Source: Elioraea thermophila (ex Habib et al. 2022) (lineage in GTDB: Bacteria > Pseudomonadota > Alphaproteobacteria > Acetobacterales > Acetobacteraceae). From it: DNA of 64,000 bases. Made by a program: the position numbers and the translations under genes. The notes under the pieces were generated by a model. It saw only the letters and a list, made by a program, of their open reading frames with translations, did not search any database and was not told the DNA's origin. How positions within the stretch are numbered: position 1 is the stretch's first letter; every line of letters begins with the position of its first letter. The stretch lies in the NCBI RefSeq assembly GCF_003336755.1, contig NZ_QMDI01000002.1, positions 372,001 to 436,000 of the forward strand. The letters are read 5' to 3'. Below are positions 30,698 to 40,273 of this stretch, piece by piece.

Positions 30698-31834
30698 ATG
30701 AACGACCGCGCCCTTGCCCTCCTCCCCCCTGGCCTGCGCGACCTCCTGCCCCCGGAGGCCGAGATCGAGGCCGCCGCCATCGAGGCCATGGCAGCGGTGT
30801 TCGCCGCCCACGGCTACGAGCGGGTGAAGCCGCCCTTGCTCGAATTCGAGGAGAGCCTCTTGGGTGGCGCCGGCGCCTCCACCGCCGAGGTCGCCTTCCG
30901 GCTGATGGATCCTGTCAGCCACCGCATGCTGGCGTTGCGCGCCGACATCACGCCCCAAGTCGCCCGCATCGCCGCCGTCCGTCTCGCCCGCGCGCCCCGC
31001 CCCCTTCGTCTCTGCTACTCCGGCCAGGTGCTGCGCGTGCGGGGAACCGACCTGCGCGGCGCCCGCCAGATGTCCCAGGCCGGCATCGAGCTGATCGGCA
31101 GCGACTGCGCGGAGGCCGACGCCGAGGTGATCGCCGTCGCCGCCGAAGCACTCGCCGCCCTCGGCGTGCCGGCCGTCAGCTTCGACCTCACCCTGCCCAC
31201 GCTGGTGGACGAGCTTCTCGCCCCGCTCGCGCTTGCCCCCGCGCGCGAGCAGGCGCTGCGGCACGCGATCGACCGCAAGGACGCGGCCGAAGTGGCGGCG
31301 CTGGCCGGCCCGCTCGCCGATACGCTCGATGAGCTCCTGCACGCCGCGGGCCCCGCTGATCGCGCCCTCGAGGCGCTGGCCGCGGCCAACCTGCCCCCGG
31401 CAGCGCGGGCTCTGGCCGACCGCCTCGCCGCCACCGTCGCCGCCGTGCGCGCCCGCGACCCCGCCATCCGTCTCACCGCCGATCCGCTCGAATTCCGTGG
31501 CTTCCGCTATCACCGCGGGGTGGCGTTCACGATCTTCTCCGCCGCGGTGGCGGACGAGTTGGGCCGCGGCGGGGCCTACCGCGCGGGCGAGGAGCCGGCC
31601 ACGGGGGTCTCGCTCTATCCGGACGCCGCGCTTGCCGCCGCCGCGCCGCGCCCGCCGCGCCCCCGCGTCTTCGTGCCTGCCGGCACGCCGCCGGCCGAGG
31701 CCGCCGCTCTGCGCCAGCAAGGCTTCGCCACCGTGCTGGGGCTCGACCCGGTGGCCGACGCGGTCGCCGAGGCCCGGCGCCTCGGCTGCAGCCATGTCGC
31801 CGTGGGCGCCTCTGCCCGCCCGATCGAGGAGTGA
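30698..31834 (+). CDS. hisZ: ATP phosphoribosyltransferase regulatory subunit
   Basis: A 378 aa paralogue of histidyl-tRNA synthetase that activates short-form HisG in histidine synthesis. The class II fold is seen in [14 protein letters not shown], the motif-2-like [11 protein letters not shown] and [16 protein letters not shown]. It has no anticodon-binding domain, as expected for HisZ. hisG is not in the window. It is followed four bases later by purA, so the two are probably co-transcribed. Upstream AT-rich sequence belongs to the neighbouring acquired segment and may supply its promoter. Confidence 0.93.
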   Translation: MNDRALALLPPGLRDLLPPEAEIEAAAIEAMAAVFAAHGYERVKPPLLEFEESLLGGAGASTAEVAFRLMDPVSHRMLALRADITPQVARIAAVRLARAPRPLRLCYSGQVLRVRGTDLRGARQMSQAGIELIGSDCAEADAEVIAVAAEALAALGVPAVSFDLTLPTLVDELLAPLALAPAREQALRHAIDRKDAAEVAALAGPLADTLDELLHAAGPADRALEALAAANLPPAARALADRLAATVAAVRARDPAIRLTADPLEFRGFRYHRGVAFTIFSAAVADELGRGGAYRAGEEPATGVSLYPDAALAAAAPRPPRPRVFVPAGTPPAEAAALRQQGFATVLGLDPVADAVAEARRLGCSHVAVGASARPIEE

Positions 31835-31838
31835 CAAC

Positions 31839-33128
31839 ATGGCCAACGTCGCCGTCATCGGCGCGCAGTGGGGAGACGAGGGCAAGGGCAAGGTGGTCGA
31901 TTGGCTCGCCTCGCGCGCCGACATCGTCGTGCGCTTCCAGGGCGGGCACAACGCCGGCCACACCCTGGTTGTCGGCAATCAGACCTACAAGCTGAGCCTG
32001 CTGCCGTCAGGCGTGGTGCGCGGCAAGCTCGGCATCATCGGCAACGGCGTGGTGCTCGACCCCCAGGCCCTCCTCGACGAGATCGCCCGGCTCGGCGCGC
32101 AAGGGGTGGCGGTGACGCCCCGGAACCTGCGGATCGCCGAGAACGTGCCGCTGATCCTGCCGCTGCATCCCGCCCTCGATCGCGCGCGCGAGGCGGCCCG
32201 GGGGGCGGCGAAAATCGGCACCACGGGGCGGGGGATCGGCCCTGCCTATGAGGACAAGGTGGCGCGCCGCGCGATTCGCCTCTGCGACCTCGCCGAGCCC
32301 GAGACGCTGTCGGCGAAGCTCGACGAGCTCCTGCGCCACCACAACACACTTCTGCAAGGCCTTGGCGCTGAACCTTTTTCCAAGGAGACATTGCTTGCCG
32401 AACTGCTCGACCTCGCCCCGCGGCTGCTGGCTTACGCCGAGCCCGTCTGGCAGCGGCTCGATCGGGCGCGGCGCGAAGGTGCCCGGATCCTGTTCGAGGG
32501 GGCGCAGGCCGTGATGCTCGACATCGACCACGGCACCTACCCCTTCGTCACCTCCTCCAGCACGGTTGCGGGCAACGCCGCTGCCGGCTCCGGCATCGCC
32601 CCCTCCGCGATCGGGCGGGTGCTCGGCATCGCCAAGGCCTACACCACGCGGGTCGGCGCCGGCCCCTTCCCGACCGAACTGCACGACGAGACGGGCCGGC
32701 TGATCGGCGAGCGGGGCCGGGAGTTCGGCACCGTCACCGGCCGGCCGCGCCGCTGCGGCTGGTTCGACGCCGCCCTGGTGCGCCAAGCGGTGAAGGTGGG
32801 CGGGATCGAGGCGCTGGTGCTGACCAAGCTCGACGTGCTGGATGGGCTCCCGGAGCTGAAAATCGGCGTAGGCTACGAGATCGCCGGGCGGCGGTTCGAC
32901 CATCTTCCGGCCGCGCCGGGGGCGCAGGCCGCCGCCCAGCCGATCTACGAAACCATCGAGGGCTGGCAGGGCTCGACCCGGGGCGCCCGCTCCTGGGCCG
33001 ACCTGCCGGCCGCCGCGATCAAGTACATCCGCCGCATCGAGGAACTGGTCGAGGCGCCGGTGATGGTGCTCTCCACCAGCCCCGAGCGCGACGACACCAT
33101 CGTCATGCGCGACCCCTTCGCCGACTGA
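31839..33128 (+). CDS. purA: Adenylosuccinate synthetase
   Basis: GTP-dependent enzyme joining IMP and aspartate in AMP synthesis, 429 aa. The P-loop is [11 protein letters not shown], followed by [44 protein letters not shown] and the C-terminal [10 protein letters not shown] guanine-binding region. ATG at 31839 lies four bases after hisZ. Confidence 0.97.
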   Translation: MANVAVIGAQWGDEGKGKVVDWLASRADIVVRFQGGHNAGHTLVVGNQTYKLSLLPSGVVRGKLGIIGNGVVLDPQALLDEIARLGAQGVAVTPRNLRIAENVPLILPLHPALDRAREAARGAAKIGTTGRGIGPAYEDKVARRAIRLCDLAEPETLSAKLDELLRHHNTLLQGLGAEPFSKETLLAELLDLAPRLLAYAEPVWQRLDRARREGARILFEGAQAVMLDIDHGTYPFVTSSSTVAGNAAAGSGIAPSAIGRVLGIAKAYTTRVGAGPFPTELHDETGRLIGERGREFGTVTGRPRRCGWFDAALVRQAVKVGGIEALVLTKLDVLDGLPELKIGVGYEIAGRRFDHLPAAPGAQAAAQPIYETIEGWQGSTRGARSWADLPAAAIKYIRRIEELVEAPVMVLSTSPERDDTIVMRDPFAD

Positions 33129-33204
33129 TCCCAGCTCCGGCCGCCGTTAACCGCACCGCAACCCTCCATGCGCGAGCATGCGGGGGAAAGGGAGCGGAGG
33201 GCGC

Positions 33205-35175
33205 GTGGCGAACGAGCGGCTCGAGATCGGAGGTTTCACGGCCGATCCCCAAGCGCCGGTCGCCGGCTTCGCCCCGGCGGGGTTGCCATGCTTCCGTGCT
33301 TTGGGCGCGGACGGAACCCAAGTCGTCGCCGTGCTGTGCCGCAACGAGCATCCGGCGCGGCTGCGCGCCATCCTGCGTCTGATCGACGAGCCCGACCTCC
33401 CGGGGCTGCTGCGGCCGCTTGCGCAGGATGTCGTGGTCTGGAGCGGGTCGGCGCTGCGCGCCGTGGTCTATGAGGCACCGCCGGGACCTGCCCTGCTGCG
33501 CCCGGGCCAGCGGGCTGAGCCGATGCGGGAAGGCGACCTGATCCAGAACGTGGTCAGACCGATCGGCCGCGCCCTGCTCACGCTCGGTGATCTCGGCCTC
33601 ACCCATCGTGGCATCCGGCCGGACAACCTGTTTCGGGCCGGCAACGGCCCCGTCTTGCTGGGCGACGGCTTCTGCACCCCGCCTGCCCTGGCCCAGCCGG
33701 CCGCCTTCGAGGACCCGGCCACCGCCGTCTGTCTGCCCGCCGGGCGGGGTGAGGGGACGATCGCCGACGACCTCTACGCCCTCGGCGTCACCCTGGTCGC
33801 CCTGGCCATGGGGGAGTGGCCGCTTGCCGGGCGGGACGACGCCGCCGTGATCCGCGCCAAACTCGAGCACGGCAATCTGGTCGCCGTCGTCGGCGAGAAC
33901 CGTTTGCCGGGCGGGATCGCCACCCTGGTGCGGGGCTTGCTCGCCGAGGATCCGGCGCGGCGGCCGCAGCCGGCGGAGCTCGCCGGCTGGCCTGGCACGG
34001 CGAAGGTCCGTCCCGTATCCGCCCGCCCTCTGCCGCGCGCTTCGCGCGGCTTGCGCATCGGCAAGGTTGAGGTGCGCGATCTCCGCAGCCTCGCCTTCGC
34101 CCTCGGCCGAAACTGGTCCGAGGGGGCGGAAGCGCTGCGCTCCGGCGCCGTCGCGGTCTGGGTCGAGCGCGGGTTGGGCCAGCCTGTGCTGGCCGCCAGG
34201 CTGCGCGAGCTGACGGGTCCGCTGCCTCGTGGTGACGAGCCGTTCGACGGTACGATGTGTCGGGCGATCGCGGCGCTCGACCCGCACGCACCGCTGTTCT
34301 GGCAGGGCAAGGCCCTGATGCCGGATGGCATCGGTGCCGTGCTGGCCGAAACGCTGCTCGCTCCTTCGCCGTCCGGCCTGCCGCTCGCCGCGCTCGACGC
34401 CTTGATCGGTGACATGGTGATCGCGCGCTGGGCCTCCGTGCCGGGCGAGCGTCCGCACGACGCTATGGCGCTCGATCGGGCGGCGCGGCGCTACCGCCTG
34501 GTCTGGCGCAACGCCAACTTGGGGTCGGGTCCGGAACGCCTGCTCTACGCCCTCAATCCCGCTCTGCCCTGCCTGTCGCCGCTGATCGCCGGCGAGGCCG
34601 CCGGGACGGTGCCGGCCGCACTTGCCGCCCTCGAGCGGCGTGCCGGCGGCTTGGCGCGCGGCACTCTGCCGATCGACCGTCACCTCGCCGCCTTCATCGC
34701 CGTGCACATGGACGGGCGGCTCGACGACGCGCTGGCCGCCGTCGGCGCCGCCACCACGCCCGCGGAGGCGGCGGTCGCCGCCATGGCCGTGTTCGCCCAG
34801 TTGCAGACCACACACCGTTCCGCGCCGATGCCGGCTCTGGCCGGTCTGCTCGCCGACCTCGCCATGCCAGCCCTGGCGCAGTGGCGGGAGCGAGCGCGGC
34901 GCGAGCGGGCCACGGCAGAGGCCGCTGCGGTTGCCGCCAGCGGCGACTTGGCGCGGCTGCACGCCCTGTTCGCCGACCCGCAGGCTCGGGCGCGCGACTC
35001 GATCGCTTTCGCCCAGGCGCGGCGAGAGGCACAGGAGGCGGCACAGGCGATCGCCCGCCTCCGCCACGATCGGGCGGCGCGCGAGGCGGAAGCCCGCCGC
35101 CTCGGTGCGCGCCTCTCGCACGCGACGGGGCTCGTCGTGCTCGCGCTGACCTTGCTGTCGCTGTCGGGGGTGTGA
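33205..35175 (+). CDS. Protein-kinase-like protein lacking catalytic Asp, C-terminal membrane anchor
   Basis: A 656 aa protein. Residues about 30-270 have a protein-kinase fold: LTHRGIRPDNLF (133-143) at the catalytic loop, GDGF (153-156) at the DFG position, DDLYALGVTLVALAMGEWPL for helix F and LLAEDPARRP for helix H. The catalytic Asp of HRD is Gly136 and DFG is rearranged, and no glycine loop is evident, so it is probably a pseudokinase. The middle (290-560) is unrecognised; the end has a charged helical stretch and one membrane helix (about 637-655). The GTG at 33205 has GGAGG before it; an ATG at 33178 is possible. The next gene starts three bases later. Confidence 0.72.
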   Translation: MANERLEIGGFTADPQAPVAGFAPAGLPCFRALGADGTQVVAVLCRNEHPARLRAILRLIDEPDLPGLLRPLAQDVVVWSGSALRAVVYEAPPGPALLRPGQRAEPMREGDLIQNVVRPIGRALLTLGDLGLTHRGIRPDNLFRAGNGPVLLGDGFCTPPALAQPAAFEDPATAVCLPAGRGEGTIADDLYALGVTLVALAMGEWPLAGRDDAAVIRAKLEHGNLVAVVGENRLPGGIATLVRGLLAEDPARRPQPAELAGWPGTAKVRPVSARPLPRASRGLRIGKVEVRDLRSLAFALGRNWSEGAEALRSGAVAVWVERGLGQPVLAARLRELTGPLPRGDEPFDGTMCRAIAALDPHAPLFWQGKALMPDGIGAVLAETLLAPSPSGLPLAALDALIGDMVIARWASVPGERPHDAMALDRAARRYRLVWRNANLGSGPERLLYALNPALPCLSPLIAGEAAGTVPAALAALERRAGGLARGTLPIDRHLAAFIAVHMDGRLDDALAAVGAATTPAEAAVAAMAVFAQLQTTHRSAPMPALAGLLADLAMPALAQWRERARRERATAEAAAVAASGDLARLHALFADPQARARDSIAFAQARREAQEAAQAIARLRHDRAAREAEARRLGARLSHATGLVVLALTLLSLSGV

Positions 35176-35178
35176 GCG

Positions 35179-35712
35179 ATGGGCAAGTCGTCTGCGAAGA
35201 TGAGCGGCGACGCGACGACGGCGCGCAAGGGACGGGGGGGCGGGCGCGCGCCGCTCGGCTTCTGGGCGCTCGGCGTCGTCACCGGGGCGCTGCTCGGTCT
35301 CGCGCTGCCGACGGGGCTTCTGCTCGCAATCGGGCTCGCTCCGGCGGCGCTGGCCGCGCTGGCCGACCGCTCCGCGGGCCGTTGGACCGCGCGCTCCGTG
35401 CTCGTGTTCAACCTCGCGGGGCTGGTGCCGTCCTTGCGAGCGCTTTGGCTCGAGGGCCACACGCTGGGAACGCTCGTCGTCGTGCTGGCACGCCTCGACG
35501 GGCTGGCGCTTGCCTATGGCGCAGCGGCGATCGGTGCCGTGCTGCCCGTGGTCGCGTCGTGGGCGATCTTGGCGGTGCTGGAGGCGCGCGCCGCGATCGA
35601 CATCGCGCGGCTGGAACAGAAGCGGGCCGCCTTGCGTGAGGCCTGGGGGGAGGAGGTCGAGCGGCTGCCGGTGCAACCGTTGGCGAAGGCGATCGCTCCC
35701 AAGGCACCTTGA
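35179..35712 (+). CDS. Small membrane protein paired with the kinase-like protein
   Basis: A 177 aa protein with three or four hydrophobic segments (roughly residues 25-60, 70-88, 95-130) and a charged helical tail from about 135. It begins with a Lys/Arg-rich cytoplasmic stretch. No known family recognised. It starts three bases after the kinase-like gene, so the two are almost certainly one unit and may form a membrane complex. The 252 bases after it, up to the convergent rpoH stop, hold no gene. Confidence 0.65.
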   Translation: MGKSSAKMSGDATTARKGRGGGRAPLGFWALGVVTGALLGLALPTGLLLAIGLAPAALAALADRSAGRWTARSVLVFNLAGLVPSLRALWLEGHTLGTLVVVLARLDGLALAYGAAAIGAVLPVVASWAILAVLEARAAIDIARLEQKRAALREAWGEEVERLPVQPLAKAIAPKAP

Positions 35713-35945
35713 CGAGGTCGCGCCGGCGCTTGACCGCAGCGTTGCTCGCTCGACCGGCGGTCACGGCATCTGACGGCAACGCGCGCGAGTCTCTCGCCCC
35801 CAATACGGTGGGGCGGATCGGGAAGGCGGGCGAGGACTGACGCCCGTTCGGCGACGCCAGCAGCGTCTCATCGCCGTACTTTCGGCCGGAGGCCGTGAGC
35901 TGAGAACCGGGCCGCGCCTAGTCCCCCGCTCCGTCCGCCGGCGTC

Positions 35946-35966
35946 GACCGCGCGCCGCGCGCGGTC
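35946..35966. terminator. Possible GC-rich hairpin at the end of rpoH
   Basis: A perfect inverted repeat, GACCGCGCGC-C-GCGCGCGGTC, whose last two bases overlap the rpoH stop codon. It lacks a T run, so it may be a weak terminator or mRNA-end stabiliser between the convergent genes. Confidence 0.4.
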
Positions 35967-36873
35967 AGGCGGCCGCTTCGGCGCGACGCTCGGCCGTCTT
36001 GGCCCGCAACTCCTCCATCTGCGCCTTCATCGCCTTCTGCACCTTTTCGAAGGCACGGACCTCGATCTGGCGCACACGCTCGCGGCTGATGCCGTATTGC
36101 TGCGAAAGGTCCTCGAGCGTGGTGGGCTCATCCTTCAGCCGGCGCTCGATGAAGATGTGCCGCTCGCGCTCGTTCAGCGTCGCCAGCGCCTTGTCCAGCA
36201 GCGCCCGGCGCTGGCCGAGGTCCTCGTCCTCGGCAAAGCGCTCCTCGTGGTTGCCGCTCTCGTCGACCAGCCAGTCTTGCCACTCGCCCTCGCTGTCGGC
36301 GCGCAACGGCGCGTTCAGCGAATGGTCGGGCGCAGAGAGGCGGCGGTTCATTTGGATGACGTCCTGTTCCGGCACATCGAGCGCACGGGCGATCTTCGCC
36401 ACCTGCTCCGGCTTCAGGTCGCCGTCCTCGATCGCCTGCATCTGCCCCTTCAGCCGGCGGAGGTTGAAGAACAACTTCTTTTGCGCCGCCGTGGTGCCCA
36501 TCTTCACCAGAGACCACGAGTGCAGGATGTATTCCTGGATCGCGGCGCGGATCCACCACATGGCGTAGGTGGCGAGGCGGAAGCCGCGGTCGGGGTCGAA
36601 ACGCTTGACCGCCTGCATCATGCCGACATTGCCCTCGGAGATCAGCTCACCGAGCGGCAAGCCGTAACCGCGATAGCCCATGGCGATCTTCGCCACCAGC
36701 CGAAGATGGCTGGTCACCAGCTTGTGCGCGGCCTCGAGGTCGCCGTGGTCGCGCCAGCGCCGAGCGAGCGCCGTCTCCTCCTCGGCCGTGAGCATCGGGA
36801 ATTTGCGAATCTCCTGCAGGTAGCGCGTGAGGTTGCCCTCGGGGGCCACCGGGATCGCATAGGACACGCTCAT
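35965..36873 (-). CDS. rpoH: RNA polymerase sigma-32 factor (heat shock)
   Basis: Alternative sigma factor of 302 aa. Region 2 reads LVTSHLRLVAKIAMGYRGYG then GFRLATYAMWWIRAAIQEYI; the RpoH box QKKLFFNLRRLK follows, and region 4 ends with YGISRERVRQIEVRAFEKVQ. ATG at 36873 follows GAGAGAGG. The 233 bases upstream, between it and the rluD-family gene on the same strand, hold no gene but include a relatively AT-rich stretch (about 37050-37105) that may carry its promoter. Confidence 0.96.
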   Translation of the reverse strand: MSVSYAIPVAPEGNLTRYLQEIRKFPMLTAEEETALARRWRDHGDLEAAHKLVTSHLRLVAKIAMGYRGYGLPLGELISEGNVGMMQAVKRFDPDRGFRLATYAMWWIRAAIQEYILHSWSLVKMGTTAAQKKLFFNLRRLKGQMQAIEDGDLKPEQVAKIARALDVPEQDVIQMNRRLSAPDHSLNAPLRADSEGEWQDWLVDESGNHEERFAEDEDLGQRRALLDKALATLNERERHIFIERRLKDEPTTLEDLSQQYGISRERVRQIEVRAFEKVQKAMKAQMEELRAKTAERRAEAAA

Positions 36874-37106
36874 CGACCTCTCTCCCAGCCTGAAAACGCC
36901 GTGGCGGGCGTGCGAGCCGCGGGGTCCGCGCATCCACTGTCGCACGTCCGCGCCGGTCGTCGGATCACGTCCTGGCGACGGCGGCTGACGGCGGCGCGAT
37001 GGTGTGCGGACCCGGCGACTGCCAACGCGCGCATTCTGGCGTTCGGCAGACTGCCCTGCAATCAAAATCGGACAAGATCGGTCCTGATTACGAGATGTTC
37101 ATCTTT

Positions 37107-38057
37107 TCACATCTGCGTGCGCCCGAGCGCCGCCAGCAACGCCGCCAGATCGGCGGGAGGGGGCGCGGCGAAGGCCAGTCGCTCGCCGGTCACGGGATGG
37201 CGGAAGGCGAGCGAGGCGGCGTGTAACGCTTGGCGCGGGAAGCCCGTGAGGGCGGCGCGCAGCTCTGCCGGCAGGCGAGCGGCGGCCGCGGGAAGGCGAC
37301 GCAGATAGGCCGGGTCGCCGACCAGCGGATGGCCAAGATGCGCGAGATGCACCCGTACCTGGTGGGTGCGCCCGGTCTCGAGCCGGCACTCGAGCAGGGC
37401 GCAAGCCGTGCCGAAGGCGCGCAGCAAACGATACCGGGTGGCTGCCGGCTTGCCTTTCGCCACCACGGCCATGCGCTTGCGATCCACCGGGTGCCTTCCG
37501 ATCGGCGCCTCGACCCGCCCCTCCGCCTTGGCCGGCACGCCCCAGACGAGGGCGAGATAGGTCCGCTCGAGGTCCCGCCGGGCGAAGGCCTCGGAAAGGG
37601 CGCGGTGCGCGGCCTCCGTCTTCGCCACCACCATCACCCCGGAGGTGTCCTTGTCGAGCCGGTGCACGATCCCCGGCCGCGCCTCGCCGCCGATGCCGGG
37701 CAAGGCGTCGCCGCAATGGGCAAGGAGGGCGTTGACCAGCGTTCCCGTCTCGTTGCCGGGGGCGGGGTGCACGACCAGCCCGGGCGGCTTGTCGAGCACG
37801 ATCAGATGTTCGTCCTCGAACAGGATGGCGAGCGGAATTGCCTCCGCCGCCGGCGCGGCCGGGGCGGGCGGTGGTAGGGTCAGAACGTAGCGTGCGCCGG
37901 GACGCACCGATTCGGCCGGATCGCGCACCACCTCGCCGTCGCGCGTGAGCTGTCCCTGTTCGATGAGTGCCTTGAGCCGCGAGCGCGACAGGTCCGGCCA
38001 GGTGGAGGCGAGCCAGCGATCGAGGCGCTGGTGGGCGGCGGTCGCGTCGGCCACCAT
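37107..38057 (-). CDS. RluA/RluD family pseudouridine synthase
   Basis: A 316 aa rRNA pseudouridine synthase. An N-terminal S4-like domain (QRLDRWLASTWPDLSRSRLKALI) precedes the catalytic domain with the active Asp in GIVHRLDKDTSGVMVVAK and the ETGRTHQVRVHLAHLGHPLVGD motif. It most resembles RluD, which modifies the helix 69 region of 23S rRNA. ATG at 38057. Divergent from the DUF6476 gene (52-base gap) and upstream of rpoH, a common alphaproteobacterial arrangement. Confidence 0.92.
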   Translation of the reverse strand: MVADATAAHQRLDRWLASTWPDLSRSRLKALIEQGQLTRDGEVVRDPAESVRPGARYVLTLPPPAPAAPAAEAIPLAILFEDEHLIVLDKPPGLVVHPAPGNETGTLVNALLAHCGDALPGIGGEARPGIVHRLDKDTSGVMVVAKTEAAHRALSEAFARRDLERTYLALVWGVPAKAEGRVEAPIGRHPVDRKRMAVVAKGKPAATRYRLLRAFGTACALLECRLETGRTHQVRVHLAHLGHPLVGDPAYLRRLPAAAARLPAELRAALTGFPRQALHAASLAFRHPVTGERLAFAAPPPADLAALLAALGRTQM

Positions 38058-38109
38058 CTCGCGGCACGAGGGGGTGGCGTGCGGGGTCGACAGGACGGAG
38101 GAGTGCGAC

Positions 38110-38388
38110 ATGCGGGCGCTGCAGGCGGCCGTGATCGTGATGGGGGTGCTGATCGTCGTCGGCACGGTGGCGCTGGCGGTGGCGATTGCCAACCGTCTGG
38201 GCGGCCGCGCCGCTCCCCCCGCCGTCGCCACCCTCGCCGAACCGGAAGGCTCGCGCATCGTCACCATCGCCGGGGCCGGGGATCGGCTCGCCGTGCACGT
38301 CGCAGGCGGGGGGCGGCCCGATCGCATCCTGCTGGTCGACCCTGCCACCCACCGCGTGGTCGGGCGGATCTTTCCGGTCGAGCCGTGA
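38110..38388 (+). CDS. DUF6476-like single-pass membrane protein
   Basis: A 92 aa protein with one N-terminal membrane helix (AAVIVMGVLIVVGTVALAVA, residues about 6-25) and a small extracytoplasmic beta-rich domain. It fits the DUF6476 family, commonly next to rluD in alphaproteobacteria. Function unknown. GGAGG precedes the ATG at 38110, and its TGA overlaps the GTG of the JAMM gene (GTGA). Confidence 0.7.
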   Translation: MRALQAAVIVMGVLIVVGTVALAVAIANRLGGRAAPPAVATLAEPEGSRIVTIAGAGDRLAVHVAGGGRPDRILLVDPATHRVVGRIFPVEP

Positions 38389-38783
38389 TCGTCGTGCTGC
38401 CGGGCGAAGTTGCCGCAGCCCTCCCCCGCTTGGCCGACCTCGCCTTGCCGCGCGAGGCATGCGGGCTGCTGGTCGGTCGGACGGACGAGGAAAGCGTGCG
38501 CATCACCGGCTTCGCGCCCTCGCGCAACCTGGCTGCCGCCCCTGATGCCTTCGAAATCGACACGTCCCTTCATCTTGTCCTGCAGCGTCGTCTGCGTGCG
38601 CGGGGTGAGGCCGTGGTCGGGGTGTGGCACAGCCATCCCTCCGGCGCGGCGCTGCCCTCCGCCCGCGATGCGGCGGGCGCCTGGCAGGACGGGCTGATCT
38701 GGCTGATCACCGCCGGAGCCGAGACCACCGCCTGGGTTGCGCGCGGGGGCGGCTTCGTCCCCGCCCGGCTCGTCATGGCCTGA
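38385..38783 (+). CDS. JAMM/MPN domain metalloprotease (Mov34/PAD-1 family)
   Basis: A 132 aa stand-alone JAMM domain with all zinc-site residues: Glu24 (PREACGLLVG), His82 and His84 (WHSHPSGAALPS) and Asp95 (ARD). Bacterial members cut isopeptide or C-terminal peptide bonds, for example on ubiquitin-like or sulfur-carrier proteins fused to a tail. No ThiS/MoaD-type gene is adjacent. The GTG start overlaps the DUF6476 stop, implying coupled expression. Confidence 0.88.
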   Translation: MIVVLPGEVAAALPRLADLALPREACGLLVGRTDEESVRITGFAPSRNLAAAPDAFEIDTSLHLVLQRRLRARGEAVVGVWHSHPSGAALPSARDAAGAWQDGLIWLITAGAETTAWVARGGGFVPARLVMA

Positions 38784-38792
38784 TGGCGACGC

Positions 38793-39017
38793 ATGCGCCG
38801 CAAGAGCGACCTGCCGACCAAGATCTGCGCCGTCTGCGGTCGCCCGTTCGCTTGGCGGCGCAAATGGGCCAAGGTCTGGGATGAGGTGAAGTACTGTTCC
38901 GAGTCCTGCCGGGGACGCCGGCCGAAGCGGGAGGGGGGTGATGCTGTTCCGGTCCGACAACGTGACCGCCGTCTGCCCGGAGGTGATCGCGGCCATCTTG
39001 GCCGTGAACGAGGGTGA
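38793..39017 (+). CDS. DUF2256 zinc-binding protein
   Basis: A 74 aa protein. The DUF2256 core KICAVCGRPFAWRRKWAKVWDEVKYCSESCR (residues 11-41) has four Cys likely to bind zinc. The last 30 residues read through the start of the next gene, overlapping it by 77 bases, and are not expected to be conserved. Function unknown. It begins nine bases after the JAMM gene. Confidence 0.82.
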   Translation: MRRKSDLPTKICAVCGRPFAWRRKWAKVWDEVKYCSESCRGRRPKREGGDAVPVRQRDRRLPGGDRGHLGRERG

Positions 39018-39993
39018 TGCCGCCCCCTACGGCGCGGACGAGGTCACCGCCCGCCTCGACCCCGCCTTCGGCACCTATTTTGACACCGAGGTGTTCGTCC
39101 ATCCGGTGGCGACGGGGATTGCCGCCAACGCGCTCGCCCTCGCCGCCGCCATGCCGCCCCCCGGTGCGGCCGTCTGCCATGAGAACGCGCACGTGAACAC
39201 GAGCGAGTCGGGTGCGCCTGAATTCTTCTCCGGCGGCGGCAAGCTGATCACCCTGCCCGGCGAACACGGCAAGCTCTCGGCAGAGGCGATCGCCCGTCGG
39301 CTCACCGCGCTGCCGCCCGATCGGCTGCAGTCCGCCCCGCCGACGGTGGTCTCGATCACGCAAGGAACGGAAGCCGGGACGGTCTATCGGCTGGAGGAGA
39401 TCGCCGCGATTTCCGCGGTCTGCCGCAGCCGCGGCCTCGTGCTGCACATGGACGGGGCGCGGTTCGAGAACGCCCGTGCCTCGCTCGCGGTGTCGCCGGC
39501 GGAGGCGTCGTGGCGGGTCGGCGTGGACATCCTCAGTTATGGGGCGACCAAGAATGGGGCGATGTGCGCCGATGCGGTGGTGATCTTCCGTGCCTCGCCG
39601 CATGCCGAGCTGCTGAACCGCTTCATGGGGCAGAGGCGGCTGCGCGCGGGACAGGTTTTCAGCAAGATGCGATACTTGTCGGCGCAACTTCTGGCGATGG
39701 TGGAGAACGGTACGGCCGCGCGCAACGCCGCCCACGCCAACGCGATGGCAGCGCGGCTGTCGGCCGGACTCGCCGCACTCCCCGGGGTGCGGGTCGTCCA
39801 TCCGACGGAGATCAACGAGGTGTTCGTCGTCCTGCCGGACGCGGTGCGCGAACGCCTCGCCGCCGCCGGCTTCGCGGTGCGACCGCGACCGGAGGATCCC
39901 TCGCTCGTTCGGCTGGTCACGGCGTGGAACACGCGGGAGGAGGATGTCAGCCGCTTTCTCGCCGCCGCGGCCGGTGTCCGCGCTGCTGCCTGA
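38941..39993 (+). CDS. Low-specificity L-threonine aldolase family protein
   Basis: PLP-dependent beta-eliminating lyase/threonine aldolase of 350 aa, probably splitting L-threonine or allo-threonine into glycine and acetaldehyde. FRSDNVTAVCPEV is the N terminus; HMDGARFENA and SYGATKNGAMCAD carry the PLP Asp and Lys. The ATG at 38941 directly follows a GGAGGGGGG sequence. It overlaps the DUF2256 gene out of frame. Confidence 0.9.
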   Translation: MLFRSDNVTAVCPEVIAAILAVNEGDAAPYGADEVTARLDPAFGTYFDTEVFVHPVATGIAANALALAAAMPPPGAAVCHENAHVNTSESGAPEFFSGGGKLITLPGEHGKLSAEAIARRLTALPPDRLQSAPPTVVSITQGTEAGTVYRLEEIAAISAVCRSRGLVLHMDGARFENARASLAVSPAEASWRVGVDILSYGATKNGAMCADAVVIFRASPHAELLNRFMGQRRLRAGQVFSKMRYLSAQLLAMVENGTAARNAAHANAMAARLSAGLAALPGVRVVHPTEINEVFVVLPDAVRERLAAAGFAVRPRPEDPSLVRLVTAWNTREEDVSRFLAAAAGVRAAA

Positions 39994-40063
39994 ACGCGGT
40001 GCTGCCCCCTCGGCGGAGGCGCTTGATCGCGAGCGCGGGCGCGGCTATGTGCGCGTCGACGAC

Positions 40064-40139
40064 GTCCCGTTCGTCTAGAGGCCTAGGACACCGCCCTCTC
40101 ACGGCGGCAACAGGGGTTCGAATCCCCTACGGGACGCCA
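40064..40139 (+). tRNA. tRNA-Glu (CTC)
   Basis: Full cloverleaf: acceptor GTCCCGT/ACGGGAC, anticodon stem CCGCC/GGCGG with loop CTCTCAC (anticodon CTC), T arm GGGGTTCGAATCCCC, discriminator G and an encoded CCA. Confidence 0.97.
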
Positions 40140-40199
40140 CGCTTCCCGCAGGCGCCGGGCTCCGAGGCGAGAGAATGCTCGGGGGCTGACGCCGGCGCT

Positions 40200-40273
40200 T
40201 GGGGGATAGTTTAGCGGTAGAACTCCCGGCTCTGAACCGGGCAGCCCTGGTTCGAATCCAGGTCCCCCAGCCA
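40200..40273 (+). tRNA. tRNA-Gln (CTG)
   Basis: Cloverleaf with acceptor TGGGGGA/TCCCCCA, anticodon stem CCCGG/CCGGG with loop CTCTGAA (anticodon CTG), T arm CCTGGTTCGAATCCAGG, discriminator G and encoded CCA. It lies 60 bases after tRNA-Glu and may share its transcript. Confidence 0.96.

Noticed and set aside
29700-30700. Target-site duplication or att repeats flanking the AT-rich gene
   Set aside because: No convincing direct repeat was found on both sides by eye; only short words such as AATTCG recur near 30590.
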